A DNA stretch of 64,000 nucleotides, from assembly GCA_019828545.1 (NCBI GenBank), contig JACVRA010000125.1, forward strand, positions 124,001-188,000, written 5' to 3'. Below are positions 21,622-33,759 of this stretch, one piece after another (positions within the stretch are counted from its first letter, which is position 1; the number at the start of each line of letters is the position of its first letter). The DNA is from Paracamarosporium sp. OC-R06-R3. Taxonomy: Eukaryota; Ascomycota; Dothideomycetes; Pleosporales; Didymosphaeriaceae. Under the pieces are notes generated by a model. The model saw only the letters and a program-made list of their open reading frames with translations. It was not told where the DNA came from and made no database searches. The translations under genes were made by a program, and so were the position numbers.

Positions 21622-23034
21622 TCAAGCCAAAGTCTCTTTGACTCGTATCTTTTCTATTGCCTTCCCAACCTCCTCCTTTGCATCCCATGTATACAGCTCC
21701 CTATTTACGTCACCTAACATCAACTTCGCAACCGCAGGCCACCGCGTAACAGCCCACAGGAAAAAGTACATAAAATACTCTGCCACAACACCAACATCCG
21801 CTTTCCGACTTGACATCTTCTTGCCACGCTCTATGATTTCCTTTACACGGCCGCTGCGCACCTCGTACAACAACTTGATGGCCAAGTCGATGGAGTTTTG
21901 GTCGCTTGCTGAGTTCATAGAACCAGATTGGTCTGGTGAGACAAGGGAGGAGAGGAGAAGTGAGAGTGTAAGAGAGTCTTCCAGTGCTTGGGATGCGCCC
22001 TGGCCAGTGCTTGGGTCAACAGCGTGCGCGGCGTCACCGATAAGGACGATGCCTCTTTCGCCCCAATGTGGGAGGGAGTCGAGGACCCAGGTGGGGTATA
22101 TTGATTGAACTTCTACCTTGGACACTATATCTTGTATAACGGGATCGCGCCAGCTTTTGTGGCGAGCTTGGAGCGCAGCTTTGATGGCTGCGGGGTCGAC
22201 GTTGGACTCCAGGGGTGATTCGTAGGTCGACCACCACATCAGCTTTTGCGTATCGGTGGACGATGCAGGTGAATATCCGAAGAACCCGCTGCGGCCGAAG
22301 GTGAAGTGCATGGATGGGGGGTTGAGCGTGTGTGCTGGAAGGGGCGTGGAAAGGAAACCGCCTATGCCGGATAAGCCTGTGTAGGTTGGCTGGTATGCTG
22401 CTTCGTCGCCGAAGAGTGCGCGGCGAACAGCGCTCTTCGCGCCATCGGCTCCAACGATGAGATCTGCTTCATCAATATGTTCTTCTCCGTCTTCGTCGAC
22501 GAACCTCACGAATGGCAACCTGCTCTCATTTCTTCCAACGCTTATGATTTTTAGATAGCGTATCTCGCCTCCATTTTGTATCACAAATCGTAACAGTGCC
22601 TCCCTAAGCCCATGTCGAGAGCTCGCTATACACACTTCCTCTTCTCCTTTAGGATCGCTTCGTACAGTAGAGTCACTTGTAGGTGACGAACCTAAAACCC
22701 ACCCGTTTGCGCCACGGAAAACGAACTGCGTGACTGGAAATCCTTGAGATGCGACGGTGTTATGAAGAGACGGATCCAGGATGCGGAGGATGCGCATGCC
22801 ATTCGGCGAGATGCCAAGGCCGCCACCAATGATGGCTGTAGACTCCGAAAGCACTTGAATGTTGGATGGCGGGGAGTTATTGGTCAGAGAAGAGGGGGTT
22901 GCAGATGACGAAGGCCGTGGGCGATGCGATTCGTAGATCGTGATGTCGTGTACAGTTGGATTAGGAAGCTGTTTACGAAGGTGGAGGTATGTTGATAGAC
23001 CGGCGATGCCGGCGCCTACTATTATGATCTTCAT
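21622..23034 (-). CDS. FAD-dependent monooxygenase (aromatic hydroxylase-like)
   Basis: A single-exon frame of 470 residues with all three flavin hydroxylase fingerprints: dinucleotide-binding GAGIAG at residues 7-12 (MKIIIVGAGIAGLSTYLHL), the DG motif in LIVGADGAKSAVRRAL (about 192-207), and the GD motif in LIGDAAHAVDPSTGQGAS (about 331-348). Such enzymes use NAD(P)H and O2 to hydroxylate aromatic or polyketide substrates; family PF01494. An insertion rich in Ser/Pro/Asn follows the first strand at about residues 39-60. There is no signal peptide or C-terminal membrane anchor, although a hydrophobic stretch (VVAEYFMYFFLWAVTRW) lies near the end. No biosynthetic backbone gene is adjacent, so the substrate is unknown. 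Confidence 0.88.
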   Translation of the reverse strand: MKIIIVGAGIAGLSTYLHLRKQLPNPTVHDITIYESHRPRPSSSATPSSLTNNSPPSNIQVLSESTAIIGGGLGISPNGMRILRILDPSLHNTVASQGFPVTQFVFRGANGWVLGSSPTSDSTVRSDPKGEEEVCIASSRHGLREALLRFVIQNGGEIRYLKIISVGRNESRLPFVRFVDEDGEEHIDEADLIVGADGAKSAVRRALFGDEAAYQPTYTGLSGIGGFLSTPLPAHTLNPPSMHFTFGRSGFFGYSPASSTDTQKLMWWSTYESPLESNVDPAAIKAALQARHKSWRDPVIQDIVSKVEVQSIYPTWVLDSLPHWGERGIVLIGDAAHAVDPSTGQGASQALEDSLTLSLLLSSLVSPDQSGSMNSASDQNSIDLAIKLLYEVRSGRVKEIIERGKKMSSRKADVGVVAEYFMYFFLWAVTRWPAVAKLMLGDVNRELYTWDAKEEVGKAIEKIRVKETLA

Positions 23035-24303
23035 GGTTAGGTTTTCAGATCCACAGTAGAAGGTCGAAAAGTGTCATCGCGGTAGTCAAACAGATGCCCG
23101 ATGTCCGGGTTGGCGTTGATTTTGTTATGATGGAGAGAAAAAGAGTTATGGAAGGAGTCAGTATTCTGGTATCAATGGCTTGGACGATATAGAATCGATC
23201 GTGCCAAGCTATAGTAGTTCAGGCCTGCAGAAGTCATAAGACGACACGTTGGCAATACGAAATACGAGCAGGCAGCCACTTTGGCGGACGGGGTGGCGTA
23301 CCGCGTACTTTTATGCCACGCAAGCCTATTGCGTTTGGTTTATCTTTCTAGGGCAAGGCTAATAAGCCGAGAGCAAAACCCATAATAGCTATGTTATATC
23401 GGTAATGTATAGTGATCAAGTCTCAACAAGAAAAGATCACAGCGTGAAGGTCAGTAATCAATGTGGACCGTTCATGCTTTCAGCATGCGTACGGTAATTT
23501 CGTGGATTCATGGGGAGCATTCGGAGAGGAGTAAAAGATGGTTGTAATATGACGACGTGTGGCTAGCGTCGACCAGAAACGGCAAAGACGCAGTTTCCCC
23601 TCATTGCTAGTCCCAACTTCCTAGTAGGTCCAGTTTCACTCGACTTCCTCCCTTTTCTGGCAAGCCACGAAGGGACCATTAGCGGTACGCAAAATCTGCG
23701 ACGTATTCGGTTCCAGAGCACTATTCCAGGACGAGACTAGATATTATAAGCCATATAATGGCTGGTGTTGTATTTCAGGAATTTGGACGCTCCCTTCCGT
23801 CCTCGGCCATCAGATCTACAAATTCCTCATTTGTCAGATACGGTGAATATATGTCACACACTGAAGTTTTCCGTCACAGGAGGTGCCCATTTCCTTGACA
23901 AGCCATCGCCGATGACAAGTTCGATTCGCACAAAACCCAGTTGTTTCTAGTCCTATATCTCCGCGAATGTTGGCTTACGTCCAGTTGAACGGTCAAAGTA
24001 TATGCGAGGTTTCCTCACTGGTGGGTTATCGTAGCGCTTTAGCTTAGTTTCGATCAATGTGAAATTGGCCTCTTTTGTAGGAAGACAAGCGCAACTATTC
24101 AGCTCTTGGCATATTAGAGATTCTAGGGGAAGGCTGTTCGTCTAGTGAGTTTACCATGACAAGGCCAAGCTGCCAAAATCCAACGTTGCATCGGCATTCC
24201 GTACAGGGTATCCTCTGGCACGTTGATTGTATGACCGCTCACGCAAAAGGTTACCTGAGAAAGGTATCTCGATCGCGGTAATCATGGTGTTGATCAACCC
24301 CTA
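23035..24303. other. Intergenic region
   Basis: About 1.27 kb upstream of the monooxygenase and downstream of the Zn2Cys6 gene. Only a short chance-like frame (23765-23950). No repeat, RNA or regulatory site recognised. Confidence 0.4.
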
Positions 24304-27007
24304 CTATCCATGCCAGCTATATGCATCCCCTGGGAGATAGAAGTTTGTATCCTCAAATGTGATAACGCGGTCCATATCCAGAAATTGCGAGCCCATCAGC
24401 GTATCAGACAAACTCAGTAAAGATTGATCTTGTAGTGAATGTCCATTGAGAACCTCACCATTTAACGCTTGAACGTGTCGTTCTAAGTTTGGGTATGCTG
24501 TCCCAGGAAGCGCTGCAGGATAGGGTGAGGGCATAGCGGCAGGGTGCTGCGAGTAATCGTGACCTGATTGAACCCCAGGATATTGCATGCCTGGCCTCAC
24601 TAACGACGTCGCGGAGTCGTTGGAAGCAAAGGTCTGAGTAGGCGAAATGGCTGTTCCTGGACTCGTCGCTGTATCGTATGCCTTATTAGGATTAAAGTTG
24701 GGTCGGCCATTTGCTCTCAATGCTGGTTCCTTAGAAGTCGTAGAAGGGCTAGCAATGGGGGCGGGTGTAGTATTGGCAAGCGTCCAAATTCCCGGTCGCC
24801 GACATGAATGGTCGTAAAAGTTGAATGTGAAGGACACGTTGCGGTGGCACGCGTCAAACAGATATTCTAGATGATGCGCATACTTTCCTGCTTGATCCAC
24901 TTGGCCAGATGGTTGTGCACTCGGTTTGCCCGAGGACCAACGCAAGGACATTTCTTCTAGATTGCGCTTCATACGGTCAAATTCTGGTCTAAGTGGTCTT
25001 CTCGTTGCTTGGTGTTCGTAGAGAAGGACTTTAGCGGCAATGAATGTGCAGAAAGCGAATTGGGTATTGACAAATGGGATCGCGGTATGTGTCAAGAACT
25101 TATTAACGATATTCGCCGTTTCCACAGCGGCGTGCTGACATGTCTGTCCGCTGCAGTCCTTAGGCAATGCGACGTAATCGCTCCAGTCCTTTGGCGGGTA
25201 GGCGATCGAATGATGAAGAAGGATCATTGAGGTATTGTGCGTAATATGTGCCAGTGTCAGATTTGGATCCATATTGACAACGTGACGGTCTTCGGAAATG
25301 TCGGAATCTTTCCAACGGGGTGGCAAGAACATCTTCCACTGCACCAAACGTAAATCGAGCTCTTTAAAACGCGTCAGCCAGCTAATGGCATGCTCTTTGT
25401 CTTGCCAATTGATCCTCTGCTGGAGAAAGAAAGTCGTTACTTGGCTCAGCGATTCAGTCGCTTCGACGCAATAAGCAAATGCGCCGAGCTTAGAAGAATC
25501 TATAAGACCAGCCATGGATCCGGGTGTCGAGCCTTGGGGGGGTTCGGCTACTGAATCTTCTTCGTTGTAATGCGCAGGAACATTCGCAAGTGACCGGCCT
25601 ATTCTACCTGCTGCTTTGGACCAGATACCAAAAAATGGTGTGGACACCGGTTCTTCGCGAGTAAAATACCTCCCGTCTGCGGGAAGACGTCTGTGCACAT
25701 CTTCTGACGTTAGTGAGGTATTCCAGCCCGTGGACACTGAGCAGAAGCGGTCGAGCAAAAAAATGACCCAGAACAAGCGACGACGCTCTTCAAGTGCAGT
25801 CCAATCCTGTGTAGGAGGAACTGTCTGTAGTGGAGTCATGAGAGCGCCACCTTGCAGTGCTGTAGGTTCCGTCGTGAGTTGAAGATAGTCCACCGTGCGT
25901 GTCAGAGATCCGATTAAAGGCCATGCTTTCGCTACGTCGCCGTCGCTAAGCTACTTCCATTAGAGACGAACGAAGTCGGTCGCTAACCAAAGCGAGCACT
26001 CACATAGTCGAAAATGATCATTATAAGTGCTTGCAAGCTGTCTATCGACATACTTTTCAGAGCTAATGTCTCAACAATAAAACGCGAGATCTTCGTCTGG
26101 CGTAGAACTTCGTCTTCGTCCATGCATATGGATTGCCGATCCATGTGGCGCAGTGCTACAGATACCAACGCATGAAGAACAAGATCGGACCTTAATTCAG
26201 GTCTAGACCCTTTCACAGTATCGCATAATCTCTGCTTGTGTACGTAAGGTATCCAGTGGTGAAATGATATGCAGAAATATTCTGCAAGCTTGGTGAGCAA
26301 TGGCTGGGATGGTAGATGGTTCGCTATTTCAACGCTTTCAAACTCTAAAAGTGCTGTTGCAAAAACAGGCTCCTCGAGCTTGCGTTTGCGAAGGTTGGGC
26401 ACTCGCTCTTCCACAGGTAGCAGTTGTGCAGGCCGTTCTTGTGAGTGGTCCTCTAGCTGGATTGTACCGGGCGTTGTCGCGTCAGCGCTGATTCTGTGTT
26501 CTGTTGGGCGTCGACTGGCAACAGAATCTTGCGCTTGGCTTGTATGACCATCGTGGCTCTCATCGACTTCGAATTGAGAACGAATACGCCCTACTTCGTC
26601 TAATAAGATGTTCTCGAGAAATGCTTTGCGACATCAGCTAGCGAAGATGCATACAAAGCTGCACACGAACGCACCGACGCGACGCGTCAAGCCCTCCAAC
26701 GCGCCAGTTTTGAGACCAGGCTTCTGTTTGGGGGCGTAAACACACTCCAAAGCTGTACCAGCGTCAGACATGCTTCTCGAATACGATCTGACTTACATAG
26801 TCTCAGACAATGCGAACAAGAAGGCGTCTCTCTTGAGCATCTCAACTTTCGCTTCTTGCACGACGTGCATGCAGGTACATCCTCAGACGAAGCCTGCAAC
26901 GAAGTGCCATCGTCCTCGCGAGCATTGATGGAATAATTTGTCCAATTAGAGGTCATCGAGCTCGCATAATCGAATGTCGTGGAATGAGGTCGTGGAGAAG
27001 TGGACAC
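24304..27007 (-). CDS. Zn(II)2Cys6 transcription factor with fungal-specific TF domain
   Basis: Four exons (27007-26797, 26752-26675, 26623-26004, 25950-24304) with introns of 44, 51 and 53 nt join in frame to 851 residues. The binuclear zinc cluster is complete: Cys47, 50, 57, 64, 67 and 74 in [12 protein letters not shown] then CSHCLRLSLEC, followed by the typical [15 protein letters not shown] linker and a dimerisation helix ([13 protein letters not shown]). The middle-homology domain spans about residues 200-560 ([41 protein letters not shown]). The C-terminus is Pro/Ser/Gln-rich and looks like an activation region. It is divergent from the DUF2264 gene by 262 bp, with a CGG-N4-CCG element between them, so it is the likely local regulator of the neighbouring glycan genes. 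The regulated pathway is inferred only from position. Confidence 0.9.
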
Positions 27008-27269
27008 TCAATAACTTAAGCCGGATTTCCGATGCACGCGGGCGGGTACCGAGGCAGCGACTAGTCATCCCCGCACAGAACATCGGCTATGCCCCCGGAT
27101 ATATTGCCATTTCAAGCACAAAGTTTAAGTGGGCACTCTTTATTCCTTAATATCAGTATCACGCAAGATATGGGCCTATCGCGGACGGTCATTGAAGCTT
27201 CATCATTATTTCTGTCTTCACGTGTTTTTGACATTCACACGTAACAGCTATCAATTGCGAGGCAGCATC
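27008..27269. promoter_or_regulatory. Divergent promoter with CGG-N4-CCG palindrome
   Basis: The 262 bp between the regulator and the DUF2264 gene contain CGGATTTCCG at 27022-27031, an inverted CGG pair with a 4-nt spacer, the kind of site bound by dimeric Zn2Cys6 proteins. It lies 15 bp before the regulator's ATG. Binding is inferred. Confidence 0.4.
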
Positions 27270-29416
27270 ATGCCACCACTTGCAGGATTTTCAGACAACG
27301 CTTTCAAAACATACACAGACTTCAGAAGGGCGTGCATCTCACTTCTTCATGCACCAAAAGCCTATCAATCACCTGGCGGTGCGCGCATTCGACTGCCGTT
27401 GGTGACTGGAACACATTTCGATGATATTGCTGCCCAACTTGAAGGCTTTGCTCGGCCGCTGTGGGCAATTGGAGCGCTGTTACATAAATCATGCCTCACG
27501 ACCGATGAATATGAAGCGCTAGCTGAACCATACGTACGTGGTCTAGCCAATGGAACAGATCCGAAACATGTCGAGTACTGGGGACCTGTTGTGGTAAGAG
27601 ACCAAAGAATGGTGGAGATGGAAATCATATCATTTGCTCTACTTGCAGCCCCCGATGCCATGTTTCATCAGCAAACTGAACGGGCGCAAACCAATATTCG
27701 AGAATGGCTGAAGACGTTGAATGAAAAAGACTTTCCGGTGACGAATTGGCTCTGGTTTCGAGTGATGACAAATCTCGCACTTGTCAAAGTATGCGGTGTT
27801 CCATACGAGGAAGTAAAGACATATATGAAAGAGGACCTTGATCAAATGGAGAACTTTTACTTAGACGAAGGATGGGCAGCAGATGGTTTTTGGAACGAGC
27901 AAGGACGTCAAGCGGACTACTACTCCGGGAGTTTTGCTATACAATTCTCGCAACTGCTGTACATGAAGATGGCAGAACAATTCGACCCGGATAGATGTCG
28001 GAAGTACCGCGAGAGAGCACGCCTGTTTGCCACGTCTTTTTGGCGGTATTTTGATGACACGGGTTTGTATTCCAATCATCCGACGTTGGCAGTTCTCGGT
28101 GCTGACATTAAACAGGTGCAGCGATTCCTTTTGGGCGTAGCCTCACCTACCGCTTTGCTTGCGCTGGTTTTTGGTCTGCAGTTGCTTTCGCGGAAGTCGA
28201 CCTGCCTGCGCCACTAGATGATTGGGGCGTAGTCAAAGGCCTTCTACTGCGTCACTTTCGCTGGTGGAGTGCCAGACTCGATATCTTCAATATTGACGGC
28301 GCTTTGACGATCGGCTTCGCTTATCCTAACATGTATATGAGCGAAGACTATAACTCGCCTCAATCGCCCTATTGGGCGATGAAATCTTTCGTCGCACTTG
28401 GTCTACCACCCGAGCACCCATTTTGGACAGCCGATGAGAAGCCTTTACCCATAGCAGAACTCAAGCTCTCGGTACCAATCAAATCTCCAGTGCAAATCGT
28501 ATGCCATACTTCACACCATCATTTTCTGTTATCGAGCGGACAGTTTTGCCCTTGGCCACTGAAAGCCACAGAAGCAAAATACGGAAAGTTCGCCTACTCA
28601 TCACATTTCGGGTTCAGTGTACCTACGGGACCTCTAATACAGCAAATAGCTCCAGACAGCACGCTTGCCCTTAGCAAGGATGACGGCGATACATGGCGCT
28701 TGCCTTGGAAAGTCCAAAACTATCAATTCGACAATGCCTGGCTTAGAAGAGGCTGTCAAATATTAGAAGAAATCCCGGCCATAAAAAGTGTATGGAAGCC
28801 TTGGAGAGATGCAGAGATTGAAGTAAGAACTCTACTTGTTGCGCCGTGTCAAAGATGGCCAGATTGGCACATACGAGTGCATGATATTAAAAACAGAGGA
28901 AATTCTGAGGTAACGATACGAACAGTACAGGGTGGGTTCGCCATTCAAGGACGGGAAGACAGGTTCGGAGGGGTTTTGCCTTCGTTTACAAAGAAACCAT
29001 GCCTAGACGATGGTGCAACCTCTCCAGAAAGTACTGGACCTGCATTTCCGGAGGGAACACTAGAAACACAAACAGGAGCAATGATATGCTCCAATGCTGG
29101 TACCAGTGGCATCCGAGTTCTTGCTTCCACAAACTTCCAGCAGTCTAAGGGTGGAGTACTCAAGCCCGATTCCAACACGAATCTCATGTGGCAGAGAACG
29201 CTAATTCCAACATTGTACGATACGACAACCATACCACCAGATTCGAGTGCGGAGCTTGTCTCCGTTGTTCTTGCAATCGCACGAAGAACTGGGCTAGAAA
29301 ATCGGTATGATAGCGCTGTCATAGAGGAAAGATGGCGAGATATTCCTCAAGTCCTGCACTCAGGGATGGCCAAGTCACCGTCATCGGATTTTATTTTACT
29401 TCCTCGCAATGGATAA
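27270..29416 (+). CDS. DUF2264 family protein (candidate intracellular glycoside hydrolase)
   Basis: Exons 27270-28062 and 28116-29416 join over a 53-nt intron (GTTTGT donor) to give 697 residues; without splicing the frame breaks. The N-terminal alpha-helical domain shows the DUF2264 pattern: HFDDIAAQLEGFARPLWAIG, EYWGPVVVRDQRMVEMEII, NWLWFRVMTNLALVKVCG, YLDEGWAADGFWNEQGRQ, DYYSGSFAIQFSQLLY and, across the splice, AAIPFGRSLTYRFA; the C-terminal beta-rich half starts near residue 400. No signal peptide, so it should act inside the cell. I recall DUF2264 proteins being linked to a beta-glucuronidase family (GH154), which would fit the adjacent GH88 gene, but this should be confirmed. It lies convergent to GH88 with only 153 bp between them. 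Confidence 0.88.
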
Positions 29417-29569
29417 CTCAGACCGTTATCATATGACATAATCAAAATTTAAGTTTGTTGTAGATGTTCTGTTGAATCCAGTGCAAAATTGTCTATTGTA
29501 TCTATGCTACCTAGCCTAGTACCGACGGTTACTCTATATGCATGATTGGCGATTGAAAATAGTCTAACC

Positions 29570-31110
29570 CTACACAAAGCCCGCCCTCAAAAGTTTGTTT
29601 GCGAACTCCAACAAAAAGTAGTCCGCGTAAACCAATCCATGATCCCAATATGGCTTATGAGCATGCTCGTTATGGTTTGCAGTTGAATGCTTTAGTATCG
29701 CCTCAAATGAGCTCTCTTTGACAGCTAGGGACGTGTTTGAGATACCCACACCGTTTGAGTCAGTTCGAGGTTCAATCGAGGCGAAATCTCGATCCAGAGC
29801 CATGTCCAAAATTTCGTTTACTATGTTTAAGGCAACTTCAAGGAAGTCCATATCGGAACCCAACAACTCCTTCGCTTGCTCTGATGGCAGTGCTTGAAGT
29901 GCTTGGTGGATTATAATTAGTCCATTCGCTGTGATAACTCCTGCGGATACGTCTCTCAACGGCTCCTTCTCATCTTCCTGTGGGGCATCAAAATCCCACG
30001 CCGGCACCAGCGGATGGTGCCATCTTCCTTCCCCCTCTTCACATCTTCTTAGAAAGTATTTTGCGCATTGTATCGCTGTGTGTAAGTATTTCGTGTCTTT
30101 CGTCCAACTATACGTTTGCGCGAAGCCCATGATTGACCACGCTTGACCACGCGACCAGGTTGAATCATCTTTGTGCCCTTGATTTGTCATCTTAGCTTGG
30201 GGTTTACCAGTTTTTGGCGAGAAATCCACTAGATGGTATGATGAATAGTCTGAGCGAAGAATTTCGTGAATAATTGTATCTGCGTGTTGAGTTGCGATTT
30301 GTATCAGGCGCTCGTCCTGTTGTGTGTGGCCAACCCAATAGAGGAGATCAAGGTCTATGTTTTGTTGTTAATTCGGGTTTTGAAAAATGATTGGTGGGAT
30401 GGCTCACTGCACATGCTATCAATGATGACCAAAAAGTTTTCCTCCATATTAGTAATCGAGTACCTGTCGTTGATTGCAACGTCCCAACTGCGTATGGCCT
30501 TTACCCGATCATCCCACCGACTAGCGAGTGCATGGGCAGCTTTCACGACACTTTCCAGGCTCTCGGGGTTCCCAGTCAGCTCATAGTCTTTTTGAAGAGC
30601 AGGTTGAACGATAAAGCCCATGTCATGCGTATCTGTGCGCCCAGACATCTGATTGATCGCAACGGACCAGTGGCGTCCGAGTTTTAACAGCTCTTCTTTC
30701 AATTGGGAAGGTGGATGGGATGGGACGTTGATAAACCTGGGGTATTTGATTGAACGTTCAATGAGTGTGTAAATACACCCTGGGAAGAATCCGCAGGTCC
30801 AAAAGTCAGCTTCCCGATACTCGTAGTGGCCGGCGTCAGGTCCTGCTTGGGCAACAGTATGTGGATATGCCGCAAGCGGTGTCTGGTAATGTTAGACACT
30901 TACAAAAACGTACCCCAAAGCATCTTACTTGTTGTTTAAGACCCTTCTGTGCAACCTGAACAATCTTCGCAAGCACATTCTCTGAGTATACTTCGCTAAG
31001 ATCTATACCCTTGGCCCTTGGCTTTGTCAGTAGTCACAACCAAAGACGATGGAGAGTGCCTACTTTAGGGTCTGCACCGAGTTCTTTAACTGTACTGGTG
31101 CTTCGCCCAT
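29570..31110 (-). CDS. Unsaturated glucuronyl hydrolase, GH88
   Basis: Well-supported exons on the minus strand are 31021-30929, 30882-30408 and 30354-29570; a short first exon (31110-31078, MGEAPVQLKNS) is my best but uncertain guess because its donor (GTGCAG) is weak. The product is about 460 residues without a signal peptide. It has the six-hairpin GH88 fold signatures: DFWTCGFFPGCIYTL, THDMGF with the first catalytic Asp, IIDSMCNLDLLYWVG with the second, DDSTWSRGQAWSIMGFAQT and YADYFLLEF near the end. GH88 enzymes hydrate the unsaturated uronic acid left at the non-reducing end of oligosaccharides by polysaccharide lyases, releasing it. Both catalytic Asp are present, so it should be active. 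Neighbours are DUF2264 and a secreted GH5. Confidence 0.88.
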
Positions 31111-31782
31111 CTTGACGGTCGCAGTTGGCTTTGGTATCGGTGTTACGATGATCTTGAACCTCTCCGAGAAATTTGCACCGAACACAAGGCAAAGATCTCA
31201 AAGTACTGAGTACTCTATGCGTACAAACCTGTCAACCCACAAAGCTTGTAACGGAACACATGCAAGAACTACAAGAGCTATGCTACAGCACGCGGGGCAA
31301 TGGCCATAAGTCCCGGAAGAATTCCTCACGAGTGGACTGGCTAAATTCGGGATCGCCATTTGCCCGATGACCGGTGTCTAAAGGAAGTGTCCGCCGCTCG
31401 GCAAACGCCATTCTAGTTATAACATAATTAGTACAGATGAAAATGCGGAGACCCTGTGGCCAGAGTGATTCGGAATGATACCATTCTGGAAATGTTTCCG
31501 TCGCTCGGTTCAAGACCAAGCTTGTCTTGTCAGGTCACCGTTAAGCGAAAAGCTGAGATCAACCTAGCTTTCCAAGTAGCCTCCACAACCCCGCATGAAG
31601 AGTGCCGTAAGTCAAGATGTAGATCCAAGACTGCAGAAGTAGATGACTATTCGTGCAATTAAAATATCGAGTATGTAGTGCGCCGAGAAAAGCACGCGCA
31701 TACGATAAAAACCAGGTTGGTGGGTAGGACGAAATATTGGAATGAAGAGTTTTTCAATCTTTCAGCATTGTCTTTTGTCGTC
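31111..31782. other. Divergent promoter region, GH88 / GH5
   Basis: About 670 bp between the two glycosidase starts. It contains short inverted repeats such as GGAAA-TG-TTTCC (31489-31500) but no copy of the CGG-N4-CCG site seen before DUF2264. Open frames at 31049-31662 are not gene-like. Confidence 0.4.
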
Positions 31783-33130
31783 ATGTTCTGGAATTACGCA
31801 TCCATTACGCTCCTTCTGAGCTCCATTGCTGCTGCTTTGCCAACAACACCTACCAAGCGTGACGCTCTCAATCTTCCGTTCTTGACCAAAGGGAGGGACA
31901 TCCTCGACAGTAATGGAGATATTTTCCACTACAAAGCCACCAATTGGCCTGGCCACCAGGAGATAATGATCCCGGAAGGACTTCAACATGCCTCTATCGC
32001 TGATATCGTCGCCTGGATTCCGAAGTTCGGGCTCAATTCTGTCCGAATGACCTTTGCTATCGAGATGATCGATGATATATACAGCAATAGTACCAACCAG
32101 ACGCTTGAGAGATCCGTCGTGAACGCCTTAGGACAGGAAAACGGAACAGTGGTCTTACAACAGATCTTGGAACATAATCCGCAATTCACGAACAAGACCA
32201 CGAGGCTAGAAGTTTGGGATGCTGTGGCGAAGGAACTAGCTGACCAGGGAGTAATTGTCCATCTCGATAACCACGTGTCGAAGGCTTTCTGGTGCTGTGA
32301 TGATGATGATGGAAATGGTTGGTTTGGTGAGAAGTATTTCGATGTCGACCACTGGATTCGCGGATGGTCATGGATTGCGAATCATGTGAGTATCTATGTC
32401 TTACTTCTTGAATCGAGCTCACATGAAGCAGGCGAAAGAAAACTGGCCCACATTCGCATCCGTCGGCCTCCGTAATGAACTTCGTAAGGCAACGACTTCT
32501 GAGCCAGTTGATTGGTATACGTGGTACGTTCATATGACAGCAGCCGCTGATGCCGTTCATGAGGTGGCTCCCGGTGCTCTCATTTTCTTTTCTGGTCTGA
32601 GCTATGATGCGTACATCGATCCAATTCCGCTTGGGAAGACCTTGAATGGGACTGCTGGGACTGCGACTGCGAATAAAACCGCAAAGTTTGTGCCAAGCGA
32701 CTTTGCTTGGGAGGACAAGATCGTGCTCGAGCTCCACAAATACGACTTTGAGGCAACCCAGAACCCTTGTCCTACATTCAAGGCAAACTGGTACAAGCAG
32801 GGTTTCCAGGCCGTAAATGCATCCGATCCTGCTACAGAATATCTATTCCCACTTGCGATTACTGAATGGGGCTTCATCCATAATGGAACATACTGGAATC
32901 AGACAACGTACAATAAGTGCCTGATCGAAATGGTAGAGGATTACCAAGTCAGCTGGATGCAATGGGAGATCTCAGGTAGCTTCTATCTGCAGACAAGACC
33001 GAAACGCACACCCCAGACGATACAAGGTTTAGAAGAGTTTTGGGGCCTGTTGAATTACAATTGGGATGATGTTCGCGACCCTGTAACCATCGAGAACAGC
33101 TTAGACAAGATGATCGCGGCTTTAGACTAG
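31783..33130 (+). CDS. Secreted GH5 family glycosidase
   Basis: Exons 31783-32385 and 32432-33130 join in phase 0 over a 46-nt intron, giving 433 residues. The chosen ATG gives a signal peptide (MFWNYASITLLLSSIAAALP) followed by a KR site. Family GH5 features: DANGDIFHYKATNWPG-like first strand (here DSNGDIFHYKATNWPG), GLNSVRMTF, VIVHLDNHVSKAFWCC, WIANH, the acid/base Glu in LRNELRK (about 217) and the nucleophile Glu in ITEWGF (about 346), and WMQWEISGSFY. Note RNEL rather than the common NEP. Several N-glycosylation sequons support secretion. The substrate cannot be read from sequence; the neighbouring GH88, DUF2264 and permease suggest a uronic-acid containing glycan. Confidence 0.9.
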
Positions 33131-33759
33131 ATGAACACGCGCAACAGATATAACAAAAAAATACACTCTCCGAGGCATGTCTCATAAAGACTACCTGATG
33201 TTCTTTGAAATTTTCTCAATGTTGATGTGATGAAAAGCATTCGCGGTGAGCACCTGCGCTATTTTCATTGCTCGTGGCACGAGCTTGACTTCCTTCAAGG
33301 AATCCTGCAGCAGTCAATTTTCAACTGCAGCCCTTCGTGTTGCGGCTCCTCACCGCTGAACCTGCGTCGCAAGAAACACGCCCGACAAGACTTCATCTCC
33401 TCATCGTCTGCCCATCTGCCCACAAACCAGGTTTTCTTGCTCACCCACCCCAGGATTATAGAGCATCTGCTATAATGTTCACCGCATCATCGGCCCACTT
33501 CCTCCGCACCGTCGTTCGTGGAGATATTACCCCGACGGCTCACCCCGCACCCTTGGCGACCCGGCAAGGAAATATCCCGCTGCCCGACGCAATGTCCACC
33601 ACTTTTCCGGAATGCTTCAATATTGCCCACGGGGCACGGTTGTCTAGGGCTACAAATTGAGGTGGGGGACCAGGATTGTCGGTTGCATCCGCAGTTGTTT
33701 CAACGACTTGCGGTCCCGGGAACGGTTGTCATTTTCGTGTCGAGCGCGCCCTTTGAGCC
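33131..33759. other. Intergenic region
   Basis: About 630 bp between GH5 and the permease. Frames at 33227-33660 are not gene-like. No regulatory site recognised. Confidence 0.4.

Noticed and set aside
21056..21688. 210-codon minus-strand frame rich in Ser, Pro and His
   Set aside because: It lies opposite an acidic repeat-like region and its composition is what the complement of GAG/GAT-rich sequence gives; no domain or signal peptide.
31283..31519. 78-codon minus-strand frame as first exon of GH88
   Set aside because: No donor/acceptor pair carries its frame into the next exon without hitting a stop.
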